From: Christiangramia sabulilitoris
GTDB lineage: Bacteria; Bacteroidota; Bacteroidia; Flavobacteriales; Flavobacteriaceae
Direction of reading: 5' to 3'
Assembly: GCF_007050985.1 (NCBI RefSeq)
Contig: NZ_VHSF01000001.1
Coordinates: forward strand, 62,001 to 126,000
DNA length: 64,000 nucleotides
The notes below the pieces were generated by a model, which saw only the letters and a list, made by a program, of their open reading frames with translations, ran no database searches and was not told the origin of the DNA. Position numbers and translations under genes: made by a program. Below are positions 17,178 to 26,270 of this stretch, piece after piece; within the stretch, counting starts at the first letter, position 1; each line of letters opens with the position of its first letter.

Positions 17178-18567
17178 TAATATTTCGAAACAAAGAACCA
17201 TTCGAGAGGCGGTATCTCTTGAGGGTGTTGGCCTGCATACGGGTAAAGAGGTTAAACTAACCTTTAAACCCGCTCCGGAAAATACAGGTTACGTGTTTAG
17301 GAGGATAGATCTGGAAGGAAATCCAGAGGTAGAAGCAGATGTAACTTATGTAGTTAATACACAAAGAGGGACTAATCTGGATAAGAATGGTGTGACTATT
17401 CAAACTTCAGAACATGTTCTTGCAGCCTGTGTAGGACTGGAAATAGATAATCTGTATATTGAATTGAATGCCTCAGAACCACCTATTATGGATGGTTCAT
17501 CCAAATTTTTTGTGGAAGCCCTTGAAAAGGCGGGAACAGTGGAGCAGGAAGCTGACAGGGAAGAATATGTGGTAAGTGAAGTGATTTGTTACCGTGATGA
17601 TAATGGTAGTGAAATTATAGCCATGCCTGCAGATGAATATCAGGTTACTACTATGGTGGATTTTGGTACCAAAGTACTCGGAACTCAAAATGCCTCGATT
17701 GAGCATCTTTCAGAATTTAAAACAGAAATTGCAGATTCCAGAACTTTTAGTTTTTTACACGAGATCGAAACTTTACTGGAACATGGCCTTATTAAAGGCG
17801 GTGATCTAAATAATGCCATTGTTTACGTAGATAAGGAAATAAGTGAAGAAACCTTAAAGAAACTCAGGGTTGCATTTAATCGTGAGGAGATTGCCGTAAA
17901 ACCTAATGGTATCCTTGATAATTTGAACCTGCATTATCCTAACGAAGCGGCCAGGCATAAATTACTGGACGTTTTAGGTGATCTGGCGCTGATTGGTACC
18001 AGAATTAAAGGTAAAATTATTGCTACCAAACCGGGACATCACGTAAATACAGAGTTTGCCAAAAAGCTTTCGAAGATTATCAAGGCAGAAAAAAGAAATA
18101 ATGTACCTAAGATCGACCTTTCACAGCCGCCACTTATGGATGTGAATGATATTATGGATACATTGCCGCACAGATCTCCATTTTTATTGGTAGATAAGAT
18201 CTATGAGTTAACAGATTCGCATGTGATTGGAATGAAGAATGTGACGATGAATGAGCCGTTCTTCGTGGGGCATTTTCCGGGCAAACCGGTTATGCCTGGA
18301 GTGTTGCAGGTAGAAGCGATGGCGCAGACAGGTGGTATACTTGCGTTGAAATCTGTACCAGATCCTGAAAACTATCTTACATTTTTTATGAAGATCGATA
18401 ATGTGAGGTTTAAGAGACAGGTAGTACCAGGAGATACGTTAATATTCAAATTAGAATTACTGGCCCCGATTAGGAGAGGTATTTGCCAGATGCAGGGATA
18501 TGCCTATGTAAATGGTCAACTGGCCACAGAAGCCGTTTTAATGGCACAAATAGTTAAATCAAAATAA
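17170..18567 (+). CDS. lpxC/fabZ: Bifunctional UDP-3-O-acyl-GlcNAc deacetylase / 3-hydroxyacyl-ACP dehydratase
   Basis: A 465-residue fusion. Residues ~1-310 are LpxC, the zinc deacetylase that commits the cell to lipid A synthesis: start TIREAVSLEGVGLHTGKEV, zinc ligands in SEHVLAA and LNLHYPNEAARHKLLDVLGD (HxxxD). Residues ~320-465 are FabZ, which dehydrates 3-hydroxyacyl-ACP: PHRSPFLLVDKI, then GHFPGKPVMPGVLQVEAMAQ with the catalytic His and Glu. Fusion puts the two enzymes competing for 3-hydroxyacyl-ACP flux on one chain; this fusion is known in Bacteroidetes. It lies between lpxD and lpxA. Confidence 0.97.
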   Translation: MADNISKQRTIREAVSLEGVGLHTGKEVKLTFKPAPENTGYVFRRIDLEGNPEVEADVTYVVNTQRGTNLDKNGVTIQTSEHVLAACVGLEIDNLYIELNASEPPIMDGSSKFFVEALEKAGTVEQEADREEYVVSEVICYRDDNGSEIIAMPADEYQVTTMVDFGTKVLGTQNASIEHLSEFKTEIADSRTFSFLHEIETLLEHGLIKGGDLNNAIVYVDKEISEETLKKLRVAFNREEIAVKPNGILDNLNLHYPNEAARHKLLDVLGDLALIGTRIKGKIIATKPGHHVNTEFAKKLSKIIKAEKRNNVPKIDLSQPPLMDVNDIMDTLPHRSPFLLVDKIYELTDSHVIGMKNVTMNEPFFVGHFPGKPVMPGVLQVEAMAQTGGILALKSVPDPENYLTFFMKIDNVRFKRQVVPGDTLIFKLELLAPIRRGICQMQGYAYVNGQLATEAVLMAQIVKSK

Positions 18568-18572
18568 ATAAA

Positions 18573-19358
18573 ATGAACCAACCCTTAGCATATGTACATC
18601 CGGGAGCGAAAATTGCCAAAAATGTGGTGATCGAACCTTTCGCGACGATACATAATAACGTAGTGATTGGAGAAGGTACCTGGATTGGTTCCAATGTTTG
18701 TATAATGGAAGGTGCCCGTATCGGTAAGAACTGTAGCATCTTTCCGGGCGCAGTGATATCTGCGGTTCCGCAGGATAAAAAATTTAATGATGAAGATACG
18801 CTTACCGTGATTGGTGATAATACCACCATCAGGGAGTGTGTGACTATCAACAGAGGAACTACAGATAGAATGAAAACGGTAATTGGGAACAATTGCTGGA
18901 TCATGGCTTATTGCCACATCGCTCATGATTGTATTGTAGGGGATAATTGTATTTTTTCAAATAACAGTACTCTTGCGGGTCATATTAATGTAGGAGATCA
19001 TGTGATCCTTGCAGGTATGGCCGCAATTCAACAGTTTTGCAGTATTGGTAATCATGCTTTTGTCACCGGGGGATCTCTGGTGAGAAAAGATGTTCCTCCG
19101 TTTGTAAAAGCAGGACGTGAACCTTTAAGTTATGTGGGTATTAATTCCATTGGTTTACGTAGAAGAGGTTTTACAACCGAAAAGATCAGGGAGATTCAGG
19201 ATATTTACAGAATATTGTACCAGAAAAATTATAACAACTCCCAGGCAGTAGCTATTATTGAAGCTGAAATGCAGGCTACCGCAGAAAGAGATGAAATATT
19301 AGAATTTATTAAAAACTCACAAAGAGGTATCATGAAAGGATACTTCAGTTCAAATTAA
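18573..19358 (+). CDS. lpxA: Acyl-ACP:UDP-N-acetylglucosamine O-acyltransferase
   Basis: LpxA performs the first, reversible acylation in lipid A synthesis. The 261-residue length is normal. The hexapeptide-repeat beta-helix begins at AYVHPGAKIAKNVVIEPFAT; the catalytic His lies in NCWIMAYCHIAHDCIVGDNC (near residue 121). The C-terminal helical domain (from GLRRRGFTTEKIREIQDIYR) is the family's typical cap. Five bp separate it from lpxC/fabZ and 8 bp from efp, so it is within one operon. Confidence 0.96.
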   Translation: MNQPLAYVHPGAKIAKNVVIEPFATIHNNVVIGEGTWIGSNVCIMEGARIGKNCSIFPGAVISAVPQDKKFNDEDTLTVIGDNTTIRECVTINRGTTDRMKTVIGNNCWIMAYCHIAHDCIVGDNCIFSNNSTLAGHINVGDHVILAGMAAIQQFCSIGNHAFVTGGSLVRKDVPPFVKAGREPLSYVGINSIGLRRRGFTTEKIREIQDIYRILYQKNYNNSQAVAIIEAEMQATAERDEILEFIKNSQRGIMKGYFSSN

Positions 19359-19366
19359 AAAATAGA

Positions 19367-19933
19367 ATGGCATCAACTAGCGATATTAGAAACGGACTTT
19401 GCATTAGGTATAATCATGATATTTATAAGATCGTGGAATTCCTTCATGTTAAACCGGGTAAAGGTCCTGCATTTGTAAGAACTAAATTAAAAAGTGTTAC
19501 GACAGGAAAAGTTCTTGACAATACTTTTTCGGCTGGTCATAAGATCGAAGATATTAGGGTGGAAACTCACAAGTTTCAGTTCCTTTATGAAGATGGTGAA
19601 TTCTGGCACTTCATGAATGTAGAGGATTATACGCAAATAAGACTTACTGAAAGTGCCCTGGATATGCCTAAGCTTTTAAAAGAGGGGGAAGTAGTTACAA
19701 TCCTTATCAATACCGAGGATAATATGCCACTTTCTGTAGATATGCCTGCCAGTGTAGTTCTTGAAGTTACTCATACCGAGCCGGGGGTAAAGGGAAACAC
19801 GGCTACCAACGCCACGAAACCTGCTACTGTTGAAACAGGTTACGAGGTAAATGTTCCCCTGTTTATAAACGAGGGAGATAAGATCAGGATCGAAACTGAT
19901 AAGGGAACTTATAAGGAAAGAATTAAAGAATAA
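19367..19933 (+). CDS. efp: Elongation factor P
   Basis: EF-P rescues ribosomes paused at consecutive prolines. The 188 residues form the three beta-barrel domains; the tip of domain I holds HVKPGKGPAFVRTKLK, with the Lys that is modified in some bacteria. The C-terminal motif IRIETDKGTYKERI ends the protein. Embedded in the lipid A operon, 8 bp after lpxA and 10 bp before the second lpxD-like gene, which would link its synthesis to envelope growth. No epmA/epmB-type modification gene is seen nearby. Confidence 0.96.
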   Translation: MASTSDIRNGLCIRYNHDIYKIVEFLHVKPGKGPAFVRTKLKSVTTGKVLDNTFSAGHKIEDIRVETHKFQFLYEDGEFWHFMNVEDYTQIRLTESALDMPKLLKEGEVVTILINTEDNMPLSVDMPASVVLEVTHTEPGVKGNTATNATKPATVETGYEVNVPLFINEGDKIRIETDKGTYKERIKE

Positions 19934-19943
19934 TCTGCCTTAA

Positions 19944-20876
19944 ATGAAATTTCCCCGCCAATATTCTTTAAAGGAGATTGCCAGCCTGGTCGACTGTAAA
20001 TTTGTAGGAGATCAAGATTTTCCTGTCCAGGGAATGAATGAAATACATGTGGTAACTCCCGGAGATATAGTGTTTGTAGATCATCCTAAATACTATGAGA
20101 AGGCATTAGGGTCTGCTGCGACGATCATTTTAATTAATAAAGAAGTAGCATGTCCTGATGGTAAGGCGTTATTGATTTCAGATGATCCTTTCCGTGATTT
20201 TAATAAACTCACCAGGCATTTTAAACCTTTTCAGGTGACGCTGAAATCTATTTCTGAATCTGCAGAAATAGGGGAGGGTACGGTCATCCAGCCAAACGCG
20301 GTGATAGGGAATAATGTGAAGATCGGAAAGAACTGCCTTATACATGCCAATGTGAATATTGGAGACGATTGTATTATTGGAGATAATGTAATAATCCATG
20401 CAGGAACTGTTCTCGGGGCAGATGCTTTTTACTATAAAAAGCGGGAAGAAGGTTTTGATAAATTGCTTTCCGGAGGTAGGGTAGTCATAAAAGATAATGT
20501 TGAAATTGGCTCTAATTGTTCGATAGACCGCGGGGTAACCGGCGATACGACCATTGGAAAAGGCTCAAAACTTGACAATCTTATTCAGATAGGACATGAT
20601 ACTGTGATAGGTGAAAAATGTTTAATAGCTTCGCAAGTAGGTATTGCAGGTTGTGTAGTTGTGGAAAACGAGGTAACTATATGGGGACAGGTAGGAATTA
20701 GAAGCGATGTGACCATTGCTACCGGAACGGTATTGATGGCTCAATGTGGAGTATCCAAAGATACCAGTCCAAATACCACTTATTGGGGAACACCGTTTGG
20801 TGAGGTTAGAACTAAGTTGAAAGAGTACGCGGCAGTCAAGCAACTGCCCGGGATTATAAAAAATATAAATAAGTAA
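19944..20876 (+). CDS. LpxD-like acyltransferase (second copy)
   Basis: A 310-residue protein with an LpxD-like N-terminal domain ([20 protein letters not shown]) and hexapeptide repeats ([20 protein letters not shown]), and a His in [20 protein letters not shown] at the position of the LpxD catalytic His. It is about 30 residues shorter than the first copy, mostly at the C-terminal helical part. It could use a different acyl chain or a different UDP-sugar, or take part in another pathway; the sequence alone does not decide. Co-operonic with efp and the SnoaL-like gene (3-bp gap). Confidence 0.85.
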   Translation: MKFPRQYSLKEIASLVDCKFVGDQDFPVQGMNEIHVVTPGDIVFVDHPKYYEKALGSAATIILINKEVACPDGKALLISDDPFRDFNKLTRHFKPFQVTLKSISESAEIGEGTVIQPNAVIGNNVKIGKNCLIHANVNIGDDCIIGDNVIIHAGTVLGADAFYYKKREEGFDKLLSGGRVVIKDNVEIGSNCSIDRGVTGDTTIGKGSKLDNLIQIGHDTVIGEKCLIASQVGIAGCVVVENEVTIWGQVGIRSDVTIATGTVLMAQCGVSKDTSPNTTYWGTPFGEVRTKLKEYAAVKQLPGIIKNINK

Positions 20877-20879
20877 GAT

Positions 20880-21275
20880 ATGGGTTTAAGAACAAAGGAA
20901 ATTGTTAGAAAATTCTATGAATCCAATTTCTATAAGGATGAAAGTGTTTTGAGAAGTTATTTGCATCCTGATGTTGAACTTTCCTGGTATGGTACTACCG
21001 GTCTTAGAAAACTTGACCTGGAGGGTATCGCTCAAATTAGTGAAAAACTTGCTGAGTCCTACGAATCTCTTCGCGCAGCGGTAGATAAAGTTATCGCAAA
21101 AAGCGGTAATGCAGCTATTCATTTTACTTATTATGTTAGAACTATTGAAAATCCTGATGAAGAAATGCCCCTTGGACATTTTATTGCCATGTGGGAATTG
21201 AAGGATGGGAAACTTTATAAAGGAGTTCAAATAAGTCAGCTGGGTGAGGAAATTGACGATAATCCCTGGTCTTAA
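20880..21275 (+). CDS. SnoaL/NTF2-like protein
   Basis: A 131-residue protein with the cone-shaped NTF2/SnoaL-like fold: an N-terminal helix (RTKEIVRKFYESNFYKDESV), a strand with LHPDVELSWYGTTG, and the late strand AMWELKDGKLYKGVQISQ. These domains form ligand pockets in polyketide cyclases, isomerases and many proteins with no enzymatic role. It starts 3 bp after the LpxD-like gene and is followed by a strong terminator, so it is the last gene of the lipid A operon. Function unknown. Confidence 0.75.
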   Translation: MGLRTKEIVRKFYESNFYKDESVLRSYLHPDVELSWYGTTGLRKLDLEGIAQISEKLAESYESLRAAVDKVIAKSGNAAIHFTYYVRTIENPDEEMPLGHFIAMWELKDGKLYKGVQISQLGEEIDDNPWS

Positions 21276-21293
21276 TAAAAAATAATCAATGCG

Positions 21294-21323
21294 CCCTTAA
21301 CTTAGTTGTTAAGGGTTTTTTTA
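21294..21323 (+). terminator. Terminator of the lipid A operon
   Basis: CCCTTAAC (21294-21301) pairs with GTTAAGGG (21308-21315), loop TTAGTT, followed by a run of seven T and more T-rich sequence. Confidence 0.85.
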
Positions 21324-21333
21324 TTTTTTTTGC

Positions 21334-21351
21334 ATTCTACATTTGTAGAAT
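21334..21351 (+). promoter_or_regulatory. BlaI-type operator box 1
   Basis: ATTCTACATTTGTAGAAT, a near-perfect dyad with the TACA/TGTA core known for BlaI/MecI operators. It lies 41-58 bp before the repressor ATG. Confidence 0.75.
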
Positions 21352-21361
21352 AAATATTTTA

Positions 21362-21379
21362 ATTCTACATTTGTAGAGT
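21362..21379 (+). promoter_or_regulatory. BlaI-type operator box 2
   Basis: ATTCTACATTTGTAGAGT, 17 of 18 bases the same as box 1. The centres are 28 bp apart, near three helical turns, so two dimers could bind the same face. It ends 12 bp before the ATG and would overlap the promoter. Confidence 0.75.
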
Positions 21380-21391
21380 AAAACAGAATTG

Positions 21392-21757
21392 ATGGAATTA
21401 TCTAATGCAGAAGAACAGTTAATGCAGATTCTTTGGAGAAAGGAAACGGCTTATATGAAGGAGCTGCTGGAGGCATACCCTGACCCCAAGCCGGCCCTTA
21501 CCACGGTTGCAACTTTATTGAAGCGTATGCAGGATAAAAACTTTGTGGATTATATTCAAAAAGGCAGGTCACGGGAATATTTCCCGAAAGTTTCGAAAAA
21601 GAAATATTTTTCCAAACAAATGAATGGAATGATTAAAAATTTCTTCAACGATTCTACGGCACAATTTGCTTCATTTTTCACCACTGAATCAGACCTGAGT
21701 GAGAAGGAATTAAGAGAGCTTAGAGAGCTAATAGATAGGCAATTAAAGAACAAATAA
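21392..21757 (+). CDS. BlaI/MecI/CopY family transcriptional repressor
   Basis: A 121-residue winged-helix repressor. The N-terminal DNA-binding domain is clear (LSNAEEQLMQILWRKETAYM, then PALTTVATLLKRMQDKNFVD), and the C-terminal helix is the dimerisation part cut by the BlaR1 protease in this family. I use ATG 21392; a TTG one codon upstream gives no benefit. Two operator dyads lie in its own promoter region, so it is autoregulated. It is followed after 1 bp by the M56 peptidase gene, the standard BlaI-BlaR1 pair. No beta-lactamase gene is nearby, so the regulated targets are unknown. Confidence 0.92.
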   Translation: MELSNAEEQLMQILWRKETAYMKELLEAYPDPKPALTTVATLLKRMQDKNFVDYIQKGRSREYFPKVSKKKYFSKQMNGMIKNFFNDSTAQFASFFTTESDLSEKELRELRELIDRQLKNK

Positions 21758-21758
21758 G

Positions 21759-23297
21759 ATGTGGGAATATATTATAAAATCGGGATTGTGTCTATTTGTT
21801 TTGTACAGCTTTTACAGATTTTTCCTGGAAGATGAGCAATTCAATTTTTTCAAAAGGTTTTATTTGCTCGCAATCCTTTTAATTTCCTTCATTTTACCTC
21901 TTATAAGTTTTAGCTACACCGTGGAAGTTTACCAGGAGTCTTTACCTTTTTCAGAGAATTTTGCATTATCTCCTGATAACCTTACCAATTCTGCTGAAAA
22001 GAACATTTCTTATAACTGGATCCTGTTGGCCTATTTGCTGGGATTAATAATTTTTGCAGGTAGGTTTATCAGTAATTTAAAATCCATGTTTCAGGAGATC
22101 AATGAAAATGATAAGTATGACCAGGGACATTATATTCTGGTTTTAATGAAGAAGAAGTTAAGTCCCTATTCATTCCTTAAATATATCTTTCTGAATAAAA
22201 AAGAATTTCAAAATAAGGAAATTTCAAATGCGATAATAGAACATGAGAAGATTCACGTAGACCAGAAACATTCCCTGGACCTATTATTCATTGAATTTCT
22301 CCAGATTATCTTCTGGTTCAATCCTGTATTCATCTGGATAAAACGATCCATAAAATTAAACCATGAATATCTGGCAGACCATGCAGTGATAAAAAACAAC
22401 ATGAGTGCGCTGCAATACTCGAAAATCTTATGCAATTATAGTTCGGGACACTATCATAATACCTTATCAAGTCCCATGAGTCAATCATTAATCAAAAAAC
22501 GAATACTTATGATTTCAAAAACGTTCTCTTTCAAAAAAATGCTTCTTAAGTTAAGCATGTTAATTCCTGTACTTGCAATTTGTGTGTATTTCTTCAATAA
22601 TGAAATAAAAGCAAATACAGTTTTGGTAACAGATACTCAAAATGCTCACTTTAGAGAAGCATTTATTCAGGATAATAATACATTATCGGTAAAGATTGAA
22701 GAAAGTTCACTGTATATAAATGGTAAGGAAATAAAGGTGGCAGGACTTCAGGAGCACTTAGATAATTTGATGGACAAAAAGAGCGATGACGAAGTTCGGG
22801 AAATGGGTTTAAAAGTAAAAATGATCAATCCTGAAGAAGGATTTGTCGAAAAAGTCAATAAAGCCTTCGGTAATAGTAGAATTGCGAAGATCTCGGGCAT
22901 TGCAATATTACCTCCGCCACCTCCGATGCCGGCAGAACCTGGATCAGCTCCAAAACCTCCAAAGGCTCCGAAGGCACCTAAAGCAGGTAAGACAGCAAAA
23001 GGTTCCGCTAATGTAGATTCAGAAAGAGTCATGGAAATTGAAGTGATTGAGGAAGATGGAGAGAAAAAGACCGTTAAAAAGGAAATAATAAAAGTCAAAG
23101 GTGATTCTCCGGCTCCACCACCGAATCCATCCGAGGAAATAGATAAGATTCAGTCAGCAGGAGGAAGCTTCTACTATAATGACAAGAAGATCAGCGCTGC
23201 TAAGGCCAAAGAAATATTAGAAAGTAAAAATGATATAAACATTGAAGTGAAGATGATTGATGGCGGAACTCAGAAAATGAGTATTAGCGATAATTAA
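21759..23297 (+). CDS. BlaR1-like M56 family membrane metallopeptidase
   Basis: A 512-residue membrane protease and sensor. Hydrophobic helices lie at about residues 2-19, 34-54, 86-105 and 263-283. The zinc site is HEKIH (residues 162-166), with the further Glu in KLNHEYLADHAV. Unlike staphylococcal BlaR1 there is no C-terminal penicillin-binding sensor domain. The extracytoplasmic part holds a Pro-rich linker (ILPPPPPMPAEPGSAPKPPK) and two short segments sharing a 'Y-x-N-x-K-x-I' pattern (YINGKEIKVAG and YYNDKKISAAK). Predicted role is to sense an envelope signal and cleave the BlaI-like repressor; the signal is unknown. Confidence 0.88.
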   Translation: MWEYIIKSGLCLFVLYSFYRFFLEDEQFNFFKRFYLLAILLISFILPLISFSYTVEVYQESLPFSENFALSPDNLTNSAEKNISYNWILLAYLLGLIIFAGRFISNLKSMFQEINENDKYDQGHYILVLMKKKLSPYSFLKYIFLNKKEFQNKEISNAIIEHEKIHVDQKHSLDLLFIEFLQIIFWFNPVFIWIKRSIKLNHEYLADHAVIKNNMSALQYSKILCNYSSGHYHNTLSSPMSQSLIKKRILMISKTFSFKKMLLKLSMLIPVLAICVYFFNNEIKANTVLVTDTQNAHFREAFIQDNNTLSVKIEESSLYINGKEIKVAGLQEHLDNLMDKKSDDEVREMGLKVKMINPEEGFVEKVNKAFGNSRIAKISGIAILPPPPPMPAEPGSAPKPPKAPKAPKAGKTAKGSANVDSERVMEIEVIEEDGEKKTVKKEIIKVKGDSPAPPPNPSEEIDKIQSAGGSFYYNDKKISAAKAKEILESKNDINIEVKMIDGGTQKMSISDN

Positions 23298-23314
23298 TCC
23301 TTTCAAACAATTAG

Positions 23315-23346
23315 AAGATCCCGTTCCTTAAGGTTCGGGATTTTTG
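23315..23346 (+). terminator. Terminator of the BlaI/BlaR1 unit
   Basis: ATCCCG (23318-23323) pairs with CGGGAT (23336-23341), with an inner CCTTAAGG palindrome in the loop, followed by TTTTTG. Confidence 0.7.
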
Positions 23347-23429
23347 TTTTCTTGTCGAATTTATAGGAATTTTAAGGTTTTTTACAGCAATAATCTACAA
23401 AATGACTTTAGGGTTTATATTTAAAAACA

Positions 23430-23437
23430 TACTTTTG
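23430..23437 (+). promoter_or_regulatory. Promoter -7 box of sucD
   Basis: TACTTTTG is an exact TAnnTTTG match 24 bp upstream of the sucD ATG; a TTTA at 23407-23410 with a 19-bp spacer is a possible -33. Confidence 0.55.
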
Positions 23438-23461
23438 TAATCCAAAATTCAAAAGACACTT

Positions 23462-24337
23462 ATGAGCGTTTTAGTCAATAAAGATTCTAAAGTTATCGTG
23501 CAGGGTTTTACCGGTAGTGAAGGTACATTCCATGCGGAACAAATGATAGAATATGGTACAAATGTAGTTGGTGGGGTTACTCCGGGCAAAGGAGGACAAA
23601 AGCACCTTGATAAACCTGTGTTTAATACTGTATCTGATGCAGTTGAGCAAACCGGGGCAGATGTATCCATCATTTTCGTGCCGCCGGCTTTTGCTGCAGA
23701 TGCGATCATGGAAGCTGCAGATGCAGGTATAAAAGTGATTATTACTATTACCGAAGGAATTCCTGTTGCCGATATGGTGAAGGCTTCAGATTATATTAAA
23801 GACCGCGACTGTAGATTAATAGGTCCTAACTGTCCTGGTGTTATTACTCCGGGTGAAGCTAAAGTTGGGATTATGCCAGGTTTTGTATTCAAAAAAGGTA
23901 AAGTAGGTATCGTTTCTAAATCCGGGACTCTTACCTATGAAGCTGCAGACCAGGTTGTAAAGCAAGGTCTTGGTATAACTACAGCTATTGGAATTGGTGG
24001 AGATCCAATTATTGGGACCACTACTAAGGAAGCTGTTGAACTGCTTATGAACGATGATGAAACTGAATGTATTGTAATGATTGGTGAGATAGGTGGTCAG
24101 TTAGAGGCTGATGCTGCTCAGTGGATCAAGGCGAATGGTAATAAGAAACCTGTTGTAGGTTTTATTGCTGGTGAGACTGCTCCTGCAGGACGTACTATGG
24201 GTCATGCCGGTGCGATCGTTGGAGGTAGCGAAGATACAGCTCAGGCTAAAAAGAAGATTCTTAAGGAAAATGGCATTCATGTTGTTGATTCTCCTGCAGA
24301 AATAGGAATGAAAGTAGCAGAAGTACTTAACTCTTAA
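23462..24337 (+). CDS. sucD: Succinyl-CoA synthetase subunit alpha
   Basis: SucD with SucC converts succinyl-CoA, ADP (or GDP) and phosphate to succinate and ATP/GTP in the citric acid cycle. The 291-residue length is normal. The CoA-binding Rossmann motif is [18 protein letters not shown], the middle motif [20 protein letters not shown], and the phosphorylated active-site His lies in [16 protein letters not shown] (near residue 247). sucC is not adjacent, so the two subunits are encoded at separate loci. It has its own promoter and terminator. Confidence 0.97.
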   Translation: MSVLVNKDSKVIVQGFTGSEGTFHAEQMIEYGTNVVGGVTPGKGGQKHLDKPVFNTVSDAVEQTGADVSIIFVPPAFAADAIMEAADAGIKVIITITEGIPVADMVKASDYIKDRDCRLIGPNCPGVITPGEAKVGIMPGFVFKKGKVGIVSKSGTLTYEAADQVVKQGLGITTAIGIGGDPIIGTTTKEAVELLMNDDETECIVMIGEIGGQLEADAAQWIKANGNKKPVVGFIAGETAPAGRTMGHAGAIVGGSEDTAQAKKKILKENGIHVVDSPAEIGMKVAEVLNS

Positions 24338-24357
24338 GAGTAGAAATTTAATATTAG

Positions 24358-24393
24358 GATCCCTCTTTTCTTTACTGAAAGGAGGGATCTTTT
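24358..24393. terminator. Terminator between convergent sucD and GDPD gene
   Basis: A 13-bp stem with one G-U pair: GATCCCTCTTTTC (24358-24370) with GAAAGGAGGGATC (24377-24389), loop TTTACT, then TTTT. Confidence 0.85.
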
Positions 24394-24405
24394 ATGTTAT
24401 GGATT

Positions 24406-25263
24406 TCAGGAATGCAGGTTTTCTATCTTAAGGAATTCCAGTAATTCTTCAGGATGGTCTGTCTGAATTATATCTACTTTTTTTCTTTTGATTAATTGTC
24501 TGAAACCGGTCTTGTCTTTTTCCTGTAGCCGGTCATATTTATTGAGAGCGTTTACCCATATTTTTATTCCTTGTTCCTGAAATCCCTTTCTTAATGAGGA
24601 AGTATAAGGTTTGGGTCGAACCTGAATGATATCTATATAATTATACTTCATCACCTTTCTTATTTTCTTTTTAGTACTCACCACAGGCATTAATTTTATT
24701 GCAGGATTATACTTGTGGATCTTTGGAATAAGCTGAATATTTCTGATGCTAATTATGACAGAATCTTCCATATGATATTTCTCAATCATATCTGCCAATT
24801 TTTTAATCACGTTGAAATCCTGGATTTTAAGATCCAGATTGAGTATGATCCTGTCTTTAGATAATTTTAATACTTGCTCTAATGTTGGAATTTTTTCTGT
24901 TGTAAGCTTTCTCTGGAACAAAAGATTAAAATTTTCTATTTCCCCGAGAGAATATTCATTCACTGCGCCTTTACCGTTAGTAGTTCTGTTCAAAGTTTCG
25001 TCGTGAATCAGGACGAAAACACTGTCCCGGGTTAAGCGCAGATCAGTTTCGATAATGTCTATTCCGTTTTCAATACTAGCTTCAAAAGCACTGAGTGAAT
25101 TCTCCGGATGAAAGGAATGTGAACCGCGATGGGCAACCACCAGGATAGTATCTGAGGTTGAATACAGCTCGGCAATTGTATCTTTTTCATTTGAATTAAA
25201 ACAACTATAAATAGTCATTAGCATCAAAAAACCTAAAAGATGATGTAAGGTTAAATCTCTCAC
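24406..25263 (-). CDS. Glycerophosphodiester phosphodiesterase, lipoprotein
   Basis: A 285-residue GDPD family enzyme that splits glycerophosphodiesters into glycerol-3-phosphate and an alcohol. The active-site region is VVAHRGSHSFHPENSLSAFE (catalytic His near residue 44), followed by IDIIETDLRLTRD with the metal-binding Glu and Asp and VLIHDETLNRTTNG with the second His. The N-terminus is a lipoprotein signal ending in TIYSC, so the enzyme is probably membrane-anchored in the periplasm. It is a single minus-strand gene. Phospholipid head-group recycling is the likely role. Confidence 0.92.
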   Translation of the reverse strand: MRDLTLHHLLGFLMLMTIYSCFNSNEKDTIAELYSTSDTILVVAHRGSHSFHPENSLSAFEASIENGIDIIETDLRLTRDSVFVLIHDETLNRTTNGKGAVNEYSLGEIENFNLLFQRKLTTEKIPTLEQVLKLSKDRIILNLDLKIQDFNVIKKLADMIEKYHMEDSVIISIRNIQLIPKIHKYNPAIKLMPVVSTKKKIRKVMKYNYIDIIQVRPKPYTSSLRKGFQEQGIKIWVNALNKYDRLQEKDKTGFRQLIKRKKVDIIQTDHPEELLEFLKIENLHS

Positions 25264-25416
25264 GGCGGTTAATTCACTTATTAATTAAACTGTATAGGCT
25301 AATGGTCTCTACAATTTACAAGTAATATGTTAAGCGCAGGAATTAAATTGCATTGCCTGGAAAAATGATAAAAGCAAGTTGGGTCTAAAATTTATTTAAT
25401 GCCTTTCAGGTTTTGT

Positions 25417-25424
25417 TATATTTG
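25417..25424 (+). promoter_or_regulatory. Promoter -7 box of fabG
   Basis: TATATTTG is an exact TAnnTTTG match 28 bp upstream of the fabG ATG. Confidence 0.5.
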
Positions 25425-25452
25425 GGTCGTCAATTAACCAAGATCATTTGAT

Positions 25453-26199
25453 ATGAAATTATTAGAAGGAAAAAATGCTATAATCACCGGGGGTAGCCGC
25501 GGGATAGGAAAAGGGATAGCCCAGGTATTTGCTAAGCATGGAGCCAACGTGGCTTTTACATATAATTCATCTTCACAATCTGCAGAGGAACTAGCAAAGG
25601 AACTGGAAGAGCAGGGTGTAAAAGCAAAAGCTTATCAATCTAACGCTGCGAGTTTTGAGGAAGCTCAGGAACTCATTAATAGTGTCGCTAGCGAATTTGG
25701 ATCTATAGATATTGTTGTGAACAATGCCGGTATTACTAAAGATAACCTGCTTATGAGAATGAGCGAAGAGGATTTTGACCGGGTGATCGAAGTAAATCTA
25801 AAATCGATCTTTAATATGACCAAAGCGGTTCAGCGCACTATGCTGAAACAACGCAGCGGTAGCATCATTAATATGAGTTCTGTAGTTGGTGTAACCGGAA
25901 ATGCCGGGCAGGCGAATTATGCAGCTTCCAAAGCCGGAATTATAGGTTTTTCGAAATCTATGGCTCAGGAGCTCGGTTCACGGAATATTCGAACAAATGT
26001 GATCGCTCCGGGATTCATTGAAACTGAAATGACTGCGAAGCTGGATGAGAAAACTGTGCAGGGATGGAGAGATTCAATTCCATTAAAAAGAGGAGGAAGT
26101 CCTGAAGATATTGCCAATGCTTGCGTCTACCTGGGGAGTGATCTAAGTTCTTACGTTACCGGGCAGGTAATCCATGTAGATGGAGGTATGCATACTTAA
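25453..26199 (+). CDS. fabG: 3-oxoacyl-ACP reductase
   Basis: FabG reduces 3-oxoacyl-ACP with NADPH in fatty acid elongation. The 248-residue SDR protein has the cofactor loop [12 protein letters not shown], the NNAGI motif, the catalytic Ser ([12 protein letters not shown]), and YAASK with Tyr and Lys (near residues 156 and 160). The C-terminal [10 protein letters not shown] is typical. It is monocistronic by spacing, and away from the lipid A block, but functionally tied to it through acyl-ACP supply. Some SDRs of this type act on other substrates, but every FabG-specific feature I can see is present. Confidence 0.93.
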   Translation: MKLLEGKNAIITGGSRGIGKGIAQVFAKHGANVAFTYNSSSQSAEELAKELEEQGVKAKAYQSNAASFEEAQELINSVASEFGSIDIVVNNAGITKDNLLMRMSEEDFDRVIEVNLKSIFNMTKAVQRTMLKQRSGSIINMSSVVGVTGNAGQANYAASKAGIIGFSKSMAQELGSRNIRTNVIAPGFIETEMTAKLDEKTVQGWRDSIPLKRGGSPEDIANACVYLGSDLSSYVTGQVIHVDGGMHT

Positions 26200-26270
26200 A
26201 ACCTGTGTTTGATCTAAGATTGTGAATTAATTCTTTTTAATTGTTAACTTCACAATTCTAACAGATCTCG

